A stretch of 64,000 nt of DNA from Lineus longissimus. Taxonomy: Eukaryota > Nemertea > Pilidiophora > Heteronemertea > Lineidae. Within the stretch, counting starts at the first letter, position 1. Each line of letters opens with the position of its first letter. The notes below the pieces were generated by a model that was given only the letters and a program-made list of their open reading frames with translations, did not search any database and was not told the DNA's origin. Location of the stretch: the NCBI RefSeq assembly GCF_910592395.1, contig NC_088312.1:6570001-6634000 (forward strand), written 5' to 3'. Shown piece by piece: positions 1 to 14,261 of the stretch. Both the position numbers and the translations under genes were made by a program.

Positions 1-3000
1 AGAAAGCCATTCTTCAGATCAGGGTCAAGATGCATGGGAGAAAACTCCGTTTTTTTTCTGGTCAGCTTTATAATGAACAAACTAAAGCACTGAAGTATTA
101 TATGAAAAAAAAATCATGGAAAGTCTTTCAAATGTAAGTTACAGTTGTGAAAAAAACCACAAGAGTTTTGTGTCTCGCTTAAAGGCTGTATTTCAGATCA
201 CAGGAGGGTGTGTCAAGATCTAAGGACTGGAAGGATACAAGTGCTTCTCCAGCTGCTTCCACAACCTTTGATGCCTTATTCAGAATCATCAATAAACATA
301 GCCACCTGTTGCTGAACTAACAATCTGATCTGCCGTGCTGCTCCTAACTCACTGAACCCAATGAATTGAATATAAGAATCGTCTGAGAACCTAGCTCAAA
401 ACTGGGTCTAGTTGGTTTGATCTTTTCCCCAGTTACCTAGTGTAAAGTGAGGTCCTGCTACAATTACAGTCCTTAAGTTCATTTTGCGTACGATAAGCTG
501 TTTTCTACATTGTAGGGGCTATAACTGTACGAGGCTATAATTGTATCACTACCTTATTTGAGATTCCATAGCAAAGGCTGATGCTTTACCTGTTCAGTGG
601 CATTGATGCAGAGGTGGTATATACCTCTACAGTCTCTTATTAGCCATTCGTTCTGCCAGCGATTCTGACTTTGATAAATGACATCAAGAGACTATTTCTA
701 TAGATGAAGTGATGGTGATAACAGCCAGATTCTCCAGTCACACTATTACCAATCCCCCTTACATGTAGTGAACACCTCAATTTTCCATCACCAGCTAATC
801 ACTTTATACAAGTGTTTGTTAGGCTACATGTACCAGTGGGGCTTTGTTTCTTCTCTATAGCCACTTAATCTGTCCTCAGCTAATCACTGTATACGAGTGT
901 TTTTAGCCTACTGGCAGCTTCTCTTTAGCCAGTTGATTTATCTAGCGCTGATCTACTGCCAGTAGGTTGCATGGGTGCATAGTGGCACAAGAGCTGTACA
1001 AACAGCTTTTTGGTGAATCAGTACCACTGTTTTACTCAAATGACCCTCATTTAATCCACCTACTAAAGACTTTAAAGAATTTAGTCATTGATCTGGTTTT
1101 TGTCAACAGCAATGGGTGACATCGGGTTGAAGCAGATACAGAGCTGGAAGGAGGACTGGATTAGGATATTGGTTTTACTGCTACGCCCTATGGTAGCTTT
1201 AACTATATCCAACGCAACCTTCTCAGATACCTTAGAACTTCTGCCTTATAGCCAATTGGAATGATGAAAAGCTAAAGGGAGAATTTCTTTCAGGCTATAA
1301 TCATGATGCAGTTCTATCTGTGATAAGATGAGACAATACTAAGAAGTTAGGGATTTATAATTTGAAATAATTCTGAGAAATAAAAAAGAAAAATTGCAAA
1401 AAGATAATATTGTTATTGGAAAAACCATAGCTGAAACACGAATACTGCTCTCCTGGTTGAAGTACAGCTACATTTTAACAATTCAACTTGCAAGCCTTTG
1501 AGTTAAAGTGGCTAAGACTAAACATGCCAAAGAGCCCAAAATTGCATGGCATCTTCTCTTTATTGAAGTGGTGAAATTCCATCTATCCAGTTATAAGATA
1601 CAAATACAAGTGTTTCTGCAAATGGGAGTGAATGTGAGAGCTTGTCAGCAAGTACCCAAGCAAATGGCTGTGATCCGTGAAGTACTAGTAACCCTTCCTT
1701 GTTTTAATATCCCTTACACACTGAGCAAAGTAGATATCAATTTCAATAACAACCAAATCAAGTCAGCAGACAACCAAGACCAATTTCCAGATTTTACAAG
1801 AGAGTATCCAATACACCAGAACATTGTTTTTCCATTAAGAATATATTATTACACCAACTCTAGCAATCAGAGACTAAGATATCACCTTACTTGGAAACCT
1901 CAGGTCTTCGTGACTATCATTTGGAGACAACAGAACCCTGGCCAACAAAAATCACAATAAAAATCCCCATTATTATCTTGGCTCACCAGTCATCATCATT
2001 CGGCAGTATGTAACCAGCCTTGTTAATCAGGAGACTTGACAGTTCGCTGTGATTGAGACCTAAATATCAATGAATCTATGGTGACATTTTCTCCAGCACC
2101 CAGGCCTAATCTTGGGATGCCAAAGACGGGTATGGAATTACATGTTCCAGTTAACTTGATTTAAAAATCGCACAAGACAGCAAAGACGACTTTAAAAAAT
2201 CATCACCTGACCTTTTCTTTAATCATCAGCTCAGACATTTCCAATTTCCATCATGCTGAGCTCTATTCCAGCTAATCCAAATCGTTCGCTCATATTCATG
2301 TCTGACCCTGGCATCTTTTTTTATCATACAACGACAGAATTGGCTCCCATCATGATCCCGAGAGCCAATGAGAGACACCAGTTATTTTGAAGGGTGCTTG
2401 ACCAACCATAATTGGATGTATACAGATTTTCCTCCACTCGTGTGCCAAAGGAAACATTTTCCCAAAGATTATTTTTATCATTCTGACAACCACTCAGCTA
2501 TTTTACCATTCTTTGTAAGCCACTTTGCAATACTCAGGATAATACCAAGTTCACTGGATGTTGTCAGTCGATTTATGATATACACGTAGTTGGTGACAAA
2601 TGAAATACAGAGCAGTGTAAAATATCAAGGGTGGCTAAAATTGGTCAAATAAAATCTACTTCTAATTTTAATGTGAAAGTGACAAACACATATAGTGTGC
2701 GGAGTAAAAAATCTGGAGTGGCTCAAATTTCATTAAATTTCAAGGTTTTTGCCAAGTGAATTCATAATCATAGTCACGTGGTATTAGGCAGGTTAAATTT
2801 CACATCCAACTGTCAAGGCTTCCCTTCAAGCATCATTATTTTCTCAAGTTACACTGCACAAATAACTCTAGGATCCTCATCCAAGTATCCGGCTTCCAGG
2901 CAACACGGAATGCTATTAAAGGTGAAGTGTTTCACATTTCAAAGGTGAATTACCTCTTACAAGACTATTATGACAGAAGGGGGTAAAAAATAATGGTTCT

Positions 3001-4280
3001 TCACAAGATTTATCCCCAAAGTATCAAAAAATCATTCATTTCTATTTATAATTACAAAAACTCATCACGCCCATCGTGCCAGCACCCTCATATTTTTCCG
3101 ACAGTTCTAATCTTACAAACTCCCCATTATACAAACACCATCACTCAAAATGTTCAAAGCCAATCACAACTTATTGCTGCCGACATAGACCGATCGTGTT
3201 TCGTATTGTTTATTTGGCAGTTTTTCATCATAACTTGGCAGATATTCTCCAAACCAATCGTCTCTCTTTGTACCTCTGATCAGCGAGACTATAGCTGATA
3301 TTATGGCCATCTGTCTGCCAACTTGGATTGGGTAAATGTTCCATTTCCTTGGCTAGTTAAGCAAATATGACTTAGATCAAAGGAAAGATCATGACAGCTA
3401 CTGGTAAGTTAGCAGATGTTCCGAGGAACCCAGGTCCCAAACAAGCATAACTAACTAGAGGCCCTAGGGCCTGGCACTAATCAAAAACGTTTATGTCCGT
3501 GTATACTAACATTAAGAAACCTGGTGACAGTCAAAGACTAACTGACATTTTCTAAATGGACAATGATTTTATGGTCAATTAAAACTAAATTGCTTTCTCT
3601 GTTTAAAGTGAAACTCATTATTGACCCCCTTGTAATTAACAACAAAGATACAAGCTACAACCGCAATAAATCTTTAAAGACAAACTACACAGATAATTGA
3701 TTTCTTTAGAATATATTGGACACAAAAACATGGACCAGACTAACCTTGAAAACAGATTCCACTAAAGTCAAATTAGCCAAGAAAATTCCACTTTCCTCAA
3801 TGTGCAAACAAGCCCCATATATGTCTTGTAAGCTTAAACCGCCTCATCTATCAGAGGCGGTAAATTTACCGCCATTATCTATTGTTAGGGTTATCGCAAT
3901 TTGTGTTCTTGACATAGTGATAATGTATACATGGTTACGACGTAATGGCTTCGTTTTCGATATGTTGTCATCAGTGTCCTAATGGGCATCAGGTCTAATG
4001 GAATGAGGCGCTTGAATCATATAATCGATAGAGTGAGGTTACGCGGCCAATAAGTGGATTAGTGCCATCACAGATAAAAAGGGGTCAAGGTGGTTATTGC
4101 AATAATGATAAGTGGATTGACACGGGTTTATTTTCTATCAGATGTTTCATTAAAACATTACTAATCTGTTAGGGCTGTGTGTCACGTTAGTAATGTCGGA
4201 CCAGGAGTTGGTGAGGTCTGCATGTCGTTAATTAAACGAAAGGAATGACAGAACTGGAAGAGACTGCAACCTTAAAAACA
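1..4280. other. intergenic, no gene recognised
   Basis: This AT-rich stretch has only short open frames with no recognisable domain, no consistent splice structure and no tRNA or rRNA signature. The longest, a 150-codon frame at 1508-1960, opens with GTG and looks like chance. I see no repeat array here. Confidence 0.6.
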
Positions 4281-4412
4281 TTCCATGGGCTGTCCTTCTT
4301 TTCTTTAAAGCCACTTTGAAAAAACTCCATGGACTGTCCTACTTTTCTTTCAAGCTACTCTGAAAGCACTTCATGGACCATCCTTCTTTTCTTTCAAGCC
4401 ACTTTGAATGCG
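4281..4412. repeat. 44-bp tandem repeat, 3 copies
   Basis: Three successive units each carry a (c/t)catgg box, then tccttcttttcttt or a near variant, then a caagccactttgaa-like end. The catgg box recurs at 4283, 4327 and 4371, an exact 44-bp period. The copies differ at several positions, so this is an old local duplication. No coding or regulatory role is evident. Confidence 0.8.
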
Positions 4413-5391
4413 AAGGCCACTTCTCTCTGTTGAAGGATTACTCCAAGCCTCATCTGTAGATCAAAGACTCAGACTTTCATTCACCTTATTTCATCACATC
4501 CCTTTTAACGCAGCTCATGGAAGAGATCAGAGAAGCTTAGAAATTAGATTCATTAGCGTACGATAACAATCCACAATTTCCAGTACAGGTATAGCTTATT
4601 CATTAATGATTAGCGACTATCTTTGAGAGAGTGTTGCACTTGTTCCACCAATTACGATGCCAGAACATATAATACGACATTCCAATCAGGTGAAGAATTC
4701 ATTGCGCCTACACAATTATGAGCACAACTGCTTGCACAACAGTAGTTGCTAAAAGAATTTCACATCTTTTCTGGAATTTGAGATTGACAGGTATAGCAAA
4801 GTATACAAATTGTTATGGAGCTTCGCCCTCACAATTACCATGAAACAGTAAAACAACCCATTTGTTATTCACAATAAAAAGAGAAAACAATCATCAACTT
4901 GGATCAGATAATACCCAAGTCTCCTTTTCACCTTGAAAAACTAATCTTTCATAGGAAAAGCTCTTTGAATTGTACAGCTCATCTAGAATCAAATTACTCT
5001 GATATTTCCCCTATACAAAACTCATTATTCGATGATCTTTGACACAAACAATACCCATTTCTAAAAAGCATTGAAAATTTTATTCATCTTCCTCTTATTT
5101 CATTGTAAAATATGCTTTGATCTAAAAATAAACAGTTCAACTACTAATTGGAAATTCAATAAAGAATGTTGATCTGGTATGATACAATTTCATAAGGCAG
5201 AAAAATATCAATAATTCCTCGTTTGATTTGTGCTAAACAAAGCTAAAATGATTTTCAATGCCAAGGCGTATCAATGTTTATTGGAAATGAAACCATATAA
5301 TCATCTATCAAAAATGTTCAGGGGTCAATTCCTTCATAACACAGAGTCTATTGGCAGGTTTGAAATCTGAAAAACAAAAAAAGTGGTCATA
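4413..5391. other. intergenic, nothing recognised
   Basis: AT-rich sequence without supported coding potential or clear repeats. Confidence 0.5.
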
Positions 5392-5610
5392 TACACAAAA
5401 CCCACTGATATGCTGACCACCTGACCTAGATTAATCTCTGAAGTTCAGCCTTTAACACAAAACACTCCGATATATTGACTTCTTGACCCAGATTGATATC
5501 TCAAGGTCAGCCTTTAACACCAAATGTTTAAATATACTGACCACTTGACTGAGCTTGATCTCTGAAGGTCAGCCTTTAACACCAAGTGTATTGATATACC
5601 AACCACTTGA
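5392..5610. repeat. 62-bp degenerate tandem repeat, about 3.5 copies
   Basis: The box cagcctttaacac recurs at 5446, 5508 and 5570, an exact 62-bp spacing. Between the boxes, each unit repeats a gatatactgacc..ttgacc..gat..atctc pattern with substitutions. A fourth partial unit follows. No gene is associated with it. Confidence 0.8.
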
Positions 5611-8600
5611 GCGAGAATAATCACGAAAGAACTGACTTCTTGCTGAGGTTCATTCAATCAAAATTCTATTCAACTCTCACAAACTTCACGCTATGATTGT
5701 GAATGTATCATAACTAACCTTCTTTGATCTTGCGTGAAGCCTTTAGCCCCGATGTCAAACTGCTTCGCTTTGCATTGCTAAACAAGTGCCCTGCGGTAAC
5801 GTGACTATAATAGCATCCAAATGAGATAATGAGTACAAGTTAAGGACATTATAGACCCAAATCCGCGCTCAGAGACAATGCTTCAAAATGTCTTATTCTT
5901 CGCTTGTGAGGTTGAACCAATGCCACAGGAATTTTAGAAATTGCCCATCACAACACGGCTGTTTTTCTGGCGGTATAATTGATTGCATTTCATGAGATTC
6001 CCCTTGACAGAGAGTGGTTAGAGAAGTCTAATTTTTTTCATCCATCTTTAACGCCATCGGAACAACGAACACCTCTAAACCGAGAACATGTTGCATATAG
6101 GATAGTATGAAATCAACAAGATTCCCCATGAGACGGAGAGTCTGTGTTGCTAATGCAACAAAACTTTTTTCACATCACAATCTCACAAATGGAAATACCA
6201 TCCGCAGGAAGGTGACATATCTCTTTAGATTCCCGGCATGTTTTTGTAAGGGGAGCCAGTTCAATTAAGGATATTCCCCAAGACAGGAGTGGTTCCTGAT
6301 AGCATGGCCTGGACAACAGTATCAATATCATTAGATGAGTGGTCGTTGTTTTGACTGAAAATATCTCTATTGTAGTTGTTGTTTTCAACACTTTTGACTC
6401 AACAACATGGATCATTATTTTACTTGCTGCAGAGGTCTTTAATCTGGCACTCTCATTGTGAGTTCATCCGAGGAACAGGACTTAATGGGTACATTTTCAC
6501 AGCCCACAGAAATGAACTTCCGTGGAACATTTTTATGACTGGGAAAGGCTGCTGTAAACAGAGTAACCATAATCAACAGGTGACCCTGCCTTTGTTACTG
6601 GATATTGAAATACTTCCGCATATACAGTTAGAAAATATTGCCTCCGGTCACATGAAATATTGATGAATATTGTTACACAAAGCAGATGCCTAGACATCTA
6701 GAATATTTGGTGACCAATCACTAAACATGCTGAAGGTTTTCAAGCAATGCCCTCTGGGCAAGAGACGGGTCTATGAAGTGTACCGTACCCCTAACCTGCA
6801 CCCGGCATTGCTAAATCAATAGTCTTCAAATGTTAAATATCAACTTGCAAATGAGAATAGCTGGCCTTCACCAATGCTGCCGAAGTTCATTCTTTTGATC
6901 GAATGACTGTACCACCGTATCGTATCGATGAAGGGTTAAAAAGTTATGACATTATCTTCATATCACCGAATAACTTCTTCAGTTATAGCACACGCTGAGA
7001 GACATTTATCAAGCTAATTTACCATTGAAGCCATCAGTAATAAGTCAAAAAGTCATGAAAGACCTGCTTGAATATTGACAAGCTGGTCAATATCAAGATC
7101 CAGGTATAAAACATATCCTCAGACAGATCTTGACAGCTTTCATAATCTGGAAGGGTATCAAACTTCCAAACTCATTGGGAAAGAATTTGGTTCAAGACGG
7201 CACTCGAAATTCACCAAATACTCGTCTGGAGCTGCGCCCCGATTGGTCACTATTGTAGCCACATCTGAAGAGACCTCGGTTCCAGCCAGATTGAAGATTG
7301 TTTGAAAGCACCATCGATGGCAGAAACCTTTGAGAAGATGACACAATCACCTTCAGCCAGGAAGTGCCATCGGATATTAAATTGGAAAAATACTCGGTTC
7401 GCGCTTGGAGATTTATGAAGAGTTCCGTATCATTTTTCCACTCATAGGCCAGTTTTAGCGGCGATGCAGAATTTATTGATGAAATAAGGTGCGCCAGTTT
7501 CCAATTTGTTGCAATGCACTCAAGCTATCAAGACATTCTGATACATTTAACTCAAGTGGTGGAAAATGGAATGCGGCTTTTTATCAAAGAAAGAATTTAA
7601 GCAGTAGTCGGATACCAACATGATTGGTAATGAAACTTTTATTGCAAATTTTCAAAAGCTATCATTATCTGCTTCAAAGTGACATCAAAGAAAACACAGC
7701 CCAATTCAATGGAATGTCAAACTATAGTAGATCTCAAACAGTGAAGGAATAGAGTTTGTCAAAGCAATAAAATTATAGTCTGCCACTTGTAGTTTATATC
7801 AAAAAAGATTAGATATTTATTCCATACTTGTATATTGAAAGTTTAAAGGGCTGAAAATCAAATTCAAGAAAAGATTATAGAAGGAAAATAAATATTTGTC
7901 TGTTGTTCGTACTAGACAAAGACAATGATTTCTCACCGTCACTTTACATGCACGCATCATTAAGAATTTGGTTGCAGTAATAACAAATATACATAAAGAG
8001 CGTACGAGATGAGCCCAGACAGCTCCTCCCTCCGACATGAAAATAAAGCCATTTCATAAAGTACTGCAGCGACTGGGCAGCGAGCGACGCAACCAGGAGA
8101 TGACTCATAATCTCTCGATGAGAGCACCGAGAGCGCACGGCACCAACTCGATAACAAGGCAATCACAAATGGCAACACTACGGAGCAGATAAACAAACGG
8201 TCATTATTGACGGATAAACAAATGCTCACCAGTGACCAATTTCCGGTCTATTGCATGGAGAAACAATGATATCATTGAACTCGGTGATGTGATTTTTTGG
8301 AGGATTAGAAAAATCTATTTCTTGTTAATGGACATTCATTCTCAAGGACAAACATCAAGTTGTAAAGTTGGTAAAGTTTACATTTTCTCTCCCATTTGGA
8401 CATGTTGGAGTACATGTACTTTATTCGATGTCAACGATCTGAAATGGCAGATGGTCAACAAATTAATGGAAAACAACACTTAGACATAAGAGCACTCAGT
8501 ATATGCCTGGGACAACTATCCAACTCGTTAGAAATCAATTAAAATCTTGATATATTTTATCGACTGGATTTCATGACCTTGGAAATATTAATTCAGGCTC

Positions 8601-11600
8601 GGTGTGAAACGTCAGAAAATAAAATCCCTTTTAATTAAACAATTTTTGTTTAATATGTGATTGACTGAGACTGTATAAAGCAATGCAATTCTTGCCAAAG
8701 GTAGGTCTTTTGCAAACAATTCACTTCGATACAAAAACAATAATTTGATTTGATCATTTGATTTGATTAATTTCAATAAACTAAAAAAACAGATCTGACT
8801 CTTGCTATCGCTTTCTGACAATAACATTGAGGGCTGCTGTTTTATAGTTTAGATTCTCCTTACTTTGCAATGGGCTACGAAGTTGAAATTCAGAAAAACT
8901 AATGACTATTGATGCTCTTAATGATCTGCATATAATGATAGAACAAACATGACTTAAATTTGACAAAATAAATGGCATATAACACATATAAAGAGGAAAA
9001 TACATTTTTCAAACAACTCCATTGTTATTGTTTGAACAATTATGTGAATTAGCTTGAATGTGTTGCCCCTTATCATCATGGATAGCCTATCACTGTGGCA
9101 CGCAAACAACTTTGATGAAGATGACGAAAAAGGCCAGAGGTCACCAAACATGCCACCGAGCCACTCGTTTCTACTGATCCATTATTACGCATTGATTTCC
9201 CTTTCAGCATATAAAAAGTTGTTAGCGATTGGGTGAACGGTAAAGATAACCATTGGAACTGTTATCGGTTCATTTACCTCGGTAATGTGCTAGATCTCGG
9301 CAGGGACGATCGCAGACTGAAGCTACAGCGACGTAAGAGGAATTTTAACTGATTTTAACTGACTTGAACCAAGAGAGCACCTTTGGGGACAGTCTGAGTT
9401 TGAAGGAGTGTGGTTGACACTTTCAAATCTTTCTATCAAATCTAATTAAGTGGAAGACTTTAGAGGGATGTTCCATTCAAATGTGATGAAAAAAATGGAA
9501 AACGTGGAAATAGTCGAGAGGAATGTGAACAATTCTAGAATTTGGTGAGGATTTGACAAAGATTTCTCAAAGAAACTCCTTCAAGACTATGTTTTGGATT
9601 GCTTCAACTTACCAGTTCATGCAGAAAGTGTTCATGGAATTATATCAAAATCTTTCAAGGAATACTTTGGTTTCGAAATACATGGAAAAGCAGACAGCAT
9701 TATATGGAAGTTTAACTGGATGAGACAAAGCTTCAGTGATCAGCACTGGATCGTGAATTTCCTTAACTGTGTAGGCTTTTTTGTGGTAAGGAACAAGAAC
9801 TTAAGACTGATCAAAGATATCTGTTTCCACGTAAAGTGTTGGCTAGTAAGTGTAAGAGCCAGACAATTCATGTCAATCTCAATTAACCTTTAGGGATTTC
9901 AACAACATTTTGGATAAAATATTGCTGAAATTTGCAAAGAGATTCATATAGCTAAAGTTAAACAGTGAGAAAAGAAACATCACGGGAGATAGACAAGCTT
10001 GTATTTGCGTAGCTATCAGAGGGATTTATTTCGTTACCGATATAAAGTCGGAGGGCATTGATCCACACCCCTAGATTAATCAATGACGGACAGAATCACA
10101 TTAGTCTCTCAATGATTCAATCCAATAACTACACTGTATTGACAAACACTAGTTTATGTAAATAGTCGATCCTTCTCACAAAAGACATCATTATATTGGG
10201 AAAACTATTCAGAATAAGAAGGAATAACTTTATTGCTGTTTTACACTTCAAGGGATATATCATCAAAATATTCTTCCTTGGAAATTTCAACTCGTCACCA
10301 TGGAGCAGTGGAGACAAATGGGTAGAAATCATTCCTTGTATGGACTGTATGAATATAAGGTAAAGTTTGCTATTAAATTGTTTAAAACTTTTTCAGCTGC
10401 ATTGTTATTGACACTGACATCAATTCGCACCATGTCTTTTTCACCAAGGTTTTCAGACCTATTTAAACAATGCTTGGAACTAACTTTATGTGTATATGGA
10501 GGGATAGTTGTAAATAGCTATATACAATCATGCATCGTATACAGAAGAACAAAAACTAGAATGCGTACAAAAAATGTCTTAGTCAGCATCTTTTTCTGAG
10601 GGTTGGTCAAATAGTAACCAACTTAAATGCAAAGGATGGCCCTGTGACAACTACGGGTACCTACTTTAACTGATCTCTTCTGAATGATGTGTGAATAAAA
10701 CCAGTTACCAGACAACTGCATTCCTTCTTTCAAATCAACCCATATTTCTAAACCGGTATGAAAAGAAGCTCCGACTAATTACAAACAAATGATAACACCG
10801 CCATTAGGACTCCCGCACCTCCTAATGACTGCAACTCCATTTCTCGGCATTTATCTGATGCCACCACCAATTAAAATCAGCATCGCTTGGGGGCAATCCA
10901 CAGCATTGTGGCTCATTCCTCACAGTGGGGACATTTGATTCTCCTGTTCAACAGGATGACAGATTACCCGGAGAAATAATTTAGCTCTCAGATTTAATAA
11001 GCAAAATTACTTTTTATATGAGATAATTTGTTGGACAAGGTAAAATTCATTTTCAATGCCATAAGCGAATCGATGAGCTAATTTTTATTTCATTCAAAAA
11101 ATAGCAAACAAAGATTTTTTGAAAACAAGGCAGAAGTATAAGACTCTGAACTCTTTGATATACTCCAGTTACAACGATCTAAGATTGGTTCTGAACATTC
11201 AAGCCCTGAAGCAATAGTGAGAAATCCTAAAAGAATTGGCTCCCAAAATTGGAATCCAACTCCCACACTTATCGATCTGATCAAAATCCTTCAATACATT
11301 CAAATGTAACACTTCAATCATAATTTGAAATATTTGAAAATGAAATATCAAAGTTCGCCAGAAGCTCCGTCGAGTCTGGTCCCATGATTCAATTATTTAT
11401 ACCCAGACTCTTCTGGATGATCATGTGAATAGGTTAACACAAGAGCAAGAGAGCAAGAGAGCAATATAAGTTTCTTCATAGCTTTTTATCATGCAATAGG
11501 TCGGTCTTCTTTACTGCTCTACTGAGAAAATGGCATTTGTTGTAACGTCTTCTAATCAGGTGTTAGATCCCACGTGATTGCACATCACGGTTTGATTGCT

Positions 11601-11766
11601 GCAAATTGGGCTTCGTGATTCAGAATTTGGCGGACTTGTCAGTACTAAAACCATATGAGGGATATTCTACTTTTTCAGCATTCATCACAAGTGAAATTCG
11701 TCTCTTCGGTTTGTAGGTGTACCCTGTCAACTTTCTTGCTCCTGTTTCAGGTTGCCTGCGCATATC
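5611..11766. other. intergenic, no gene recognised
   Basis: About 6 kb with scattered frames of 60-100 codons on both strands, none with a recognisable domain or splice pattern. A patch around 7970-8160 is somewhat richer in CpG and has an AP-1-like tgactca, but no exon could be defined there. Confidence 0.5.
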
Positions 11767-11975
11767 ACAGCAGCTTCTGGTTGGTACCAATATTGCCATG
11801 TCTGTCACATTTCAAACAACTTGAAGCTGGATCTGTTGATATTAGGTTTACCACCAATGTTATAACGCACATTGCAAAGAAAACAGTGCGTGTCTCTGCA
11901 GCTTCTAGTCGCTACCAGTGTTACCATGTTTGTCACAATCAACTCGAACCGAGATATGATGACATTGGCAATGTT
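11767..11975. repeat. degenerate tandem duplication, about 128-bp period
   Basis: The segment cagcttctggttggtacca at 11771 recurs as cagcttctagtcgctacca at 11899, each followed by a diverged (a/g)ttgccatgt(c/t)tgtcac-like stretch. The period is 128 bp. It explains the internal similarity of the 129-codon frame at 11655-12044, which I do not regard as a gene. Confidence 0.65.
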
Positions 11976-13786
11976 AAATACCTGCGGTCTCTATTAATGC
12001 ACCTGGCAATCACATCCCGCACATCTCGGATCTCTAATGTCTAATCTTTATGGAACCACAGCAATAACAAGAGACAAATCAGGATTATTCATATTCTACT
12101 CATGTCTCCGCACTGACTTGAGTCTTGACTTATAGCTTGTACCGGACTATTAGCTGGGACATTAGCCTAAACAAGATATTCTTTAACTTTCCCCGGACAG
12201 GTGGAAATTGACATATTCCACCAAATATCTCTCTCGAGGACAGATTGCTTAAGATATGGGTGAGGTGGTACCGTGACAAATAGTTTGGGACGTTAGCCTT
12301 AACAAGATATATATACTGTAAAATCCATTAAAGTGAATTTACGAGGTTAGTGATATATACTGTAAAATTCTTTTGTATGGTTTATCTCTCGATCATGATC
12401 CTCAATCCAAGTGAAATCCTTAGGTTATCATTTTTTGACTTCATTCATCCATATGTCAATTCCATGAAACAAAATAAAACTTATCCAGGTGACCCCCAAA
12501 ATGACCTCACGACTTAGCTGAAGAATTTCCTTTTTTCTGCACTGACAATCATATACACCCTATCCTGTTTGGTTGCAAAGATCTGAGCAATAAAAACCAA
12601 ACTTCAGGGAAATCCAACCAGTAGTTCGCGCTCCAGAGCCCAAAATGATGCGGACATAATATTTACATACAGATTATTGATGATACAAAACAAAGTCGGT
12701 ACCAGTTTTACCAACTGACAGGGGACAACTGATCCTAATGGAGGAGAGGCCGAGGATTAGGCTAGTCCACTGATCCCATTGACTACAACAGTGACAGCAG
12801 CGAGAGCAGATTTACAGGGAACTTTCCATTAAGGACATGTGGGGATTACCTCAAACTGAACCTTTAAAAGGTGTTCCGTTACCCAAGGTATTGTCTCCCA
12901 ACTATTAGATGGAAGGTCTTAAGTGATAGCTCAGAAAGACCCTATTTACTATCATACACTGAAATGCCAAATGCAATACTGATTTTATATCCTCCTTCAC
13001 TGGATTGTTGGGGGATTTATTGAAAATAAACCATCTTTACCATTAAAATCATAGAAGAAATTAAAGATGTACTAAATCCCTTTTCCAAGCATCATTGTAC
13101 AGAGTGTCATACACGTCAATCTTTATATGGATTACAAAGAAGTAACTCCCAAACTGCTCTCAAACAGACATAATTTCTAAGCTGATTTATGAAATCCATT
13201 TCAAGGAAACTAATTCATTTTACATCTGATGGGTCCACTCTACGACGCCAAAGCAAATCGGGTTGTCCATGAAATTCTGCTCTTAGTCTTGAGAGTAGAT
13301 ATGTAGGCCTCACCTCCCAAATGACCATCTATTTACTCCAGGGTAAGTGATGTGTGCAAGGGGAGGAGCATACAACTGATCCTGGTAATTAAGGATAGGA
13401 AAGTGACCAAACGTTTTATTTTTTGAAACAATGCAGTAGCAGCAACAATATGAATATTGTGATACTTTTGGCGATTCCTGATCATATTCAATTATAAAAG
13501 AACGCGGTCTCAATTCAGAAGTAGTTAGTGCCCACCCTCACCTCTGAGCCTTGGCTAATTAAGAGGAATGGGATTTTATGACCTAAGAAAGACAGTCACA
13601 AGAGGTCTCAATCCCATGACACATCATCATATTCATTTTGAGCTAACCCTTAAGGGGTATTAATCAAGAAGGTAGACTCTCAGAGGGAGAGCACTTGGCT
13701 AAAACAGTGATCAATCAAAGTAACAAAGAAATAGGGACATGAAATTTCCTGGGTGGAGTTGTGCTCGGAATAGTAAACAGCTACTA
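11976..13786. other. intergenic with dispersed-repeat relics
   Basis: Two copies of a tatatactgtaaaat(c/t)c motif occur near 12308 and 12353. A ggac(a/g)ttagcct(t/a)aacaagata box is duplicated near 12160 and 12288. These look like old dispersed or tandem repeats. No gene was recognised. Confidence 0.45.
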
Positions 13787-14222
13787 TACCAATTATCAGA
13801 ATCATTAAATCCCCCATGCAACTTTATGGGTATATCTACCAACTTCAGAAACAAGATCAATGAAAACATTCGTTTTTGAGTAACTTTAACTAAATTTTTG
13901 TATAATCGCCACTGGGAATCTTTTTTTCAGAAATCTCAGCAGAGGGACCAAAAAAATACCCATTATACTGAATATCAGAATCTTTTAATCCCCCAGCATG
14001 TAGCTTTATGCATTAATCCATCATGGCATCACCTTTAGGAAACAGGAGCCACGGAAACATTCAATCATTAATAACCTACACTATTTTTTTAAAATAATCG
14101 CTGTCCTTTTTTCAGAAATCCCAACAGATGCAACCAACAATCATAACCACATTACAAAAGTTGTTAAATCCATTAGTTTATGCTGACAATTTACTCATTA
14201 TATCTCCACATTCTCTTTTCAG
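13787..14222. repeat. three degenerate units of about 180 bp upstream of the receptor exon
   Basis: A tatcagaatc(a/t)tttaatccccc-like box begins near 13793 and near 13973, and a more diverged version lies near 14151, giving a period of about 180 bp. Each of the first two units ends in a pyrimidine tract plus AG followed by aaatc: tttttttcag ending at 13930 and cttttttcag ending at 14115, 185 bp apart. A third pyrimidine-AG, ttctcttttcag ending at 14222, directly precedes the receptor exon and is the best acceptor candidate. Confidence 0.65.
14211..14222 (+). promoter_or_regulatory. likely 3' splice acceptor of the receptor exon
   Basis: The sequence ttctcttttcag is a good pyrimidine tract plus AG, 39 bases before the receptor ATG. 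The frame stays open from this AG to the ATG (13 codons), so the exon could carry the end of a 5' UTR or a short coding segment joined to an upstream exon. No upstream exon was identified. Confidence 0.5.
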
Positions 14223-14261
14223 GGCAACAAAGTAACTGTCTACTACGACTACCTGTTCCCC

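Noticed and set aside
1508-1960. 150-codon open frame (+)
   Set aside because: It begins with GTG and has no recognisable domain. A chance frame in AT-rich DNA.
11655-12044. 129-codon open frame (+)
   Set aside because: Its internal similarity comes from a 128-bp duplication. There is no domain or splice support.
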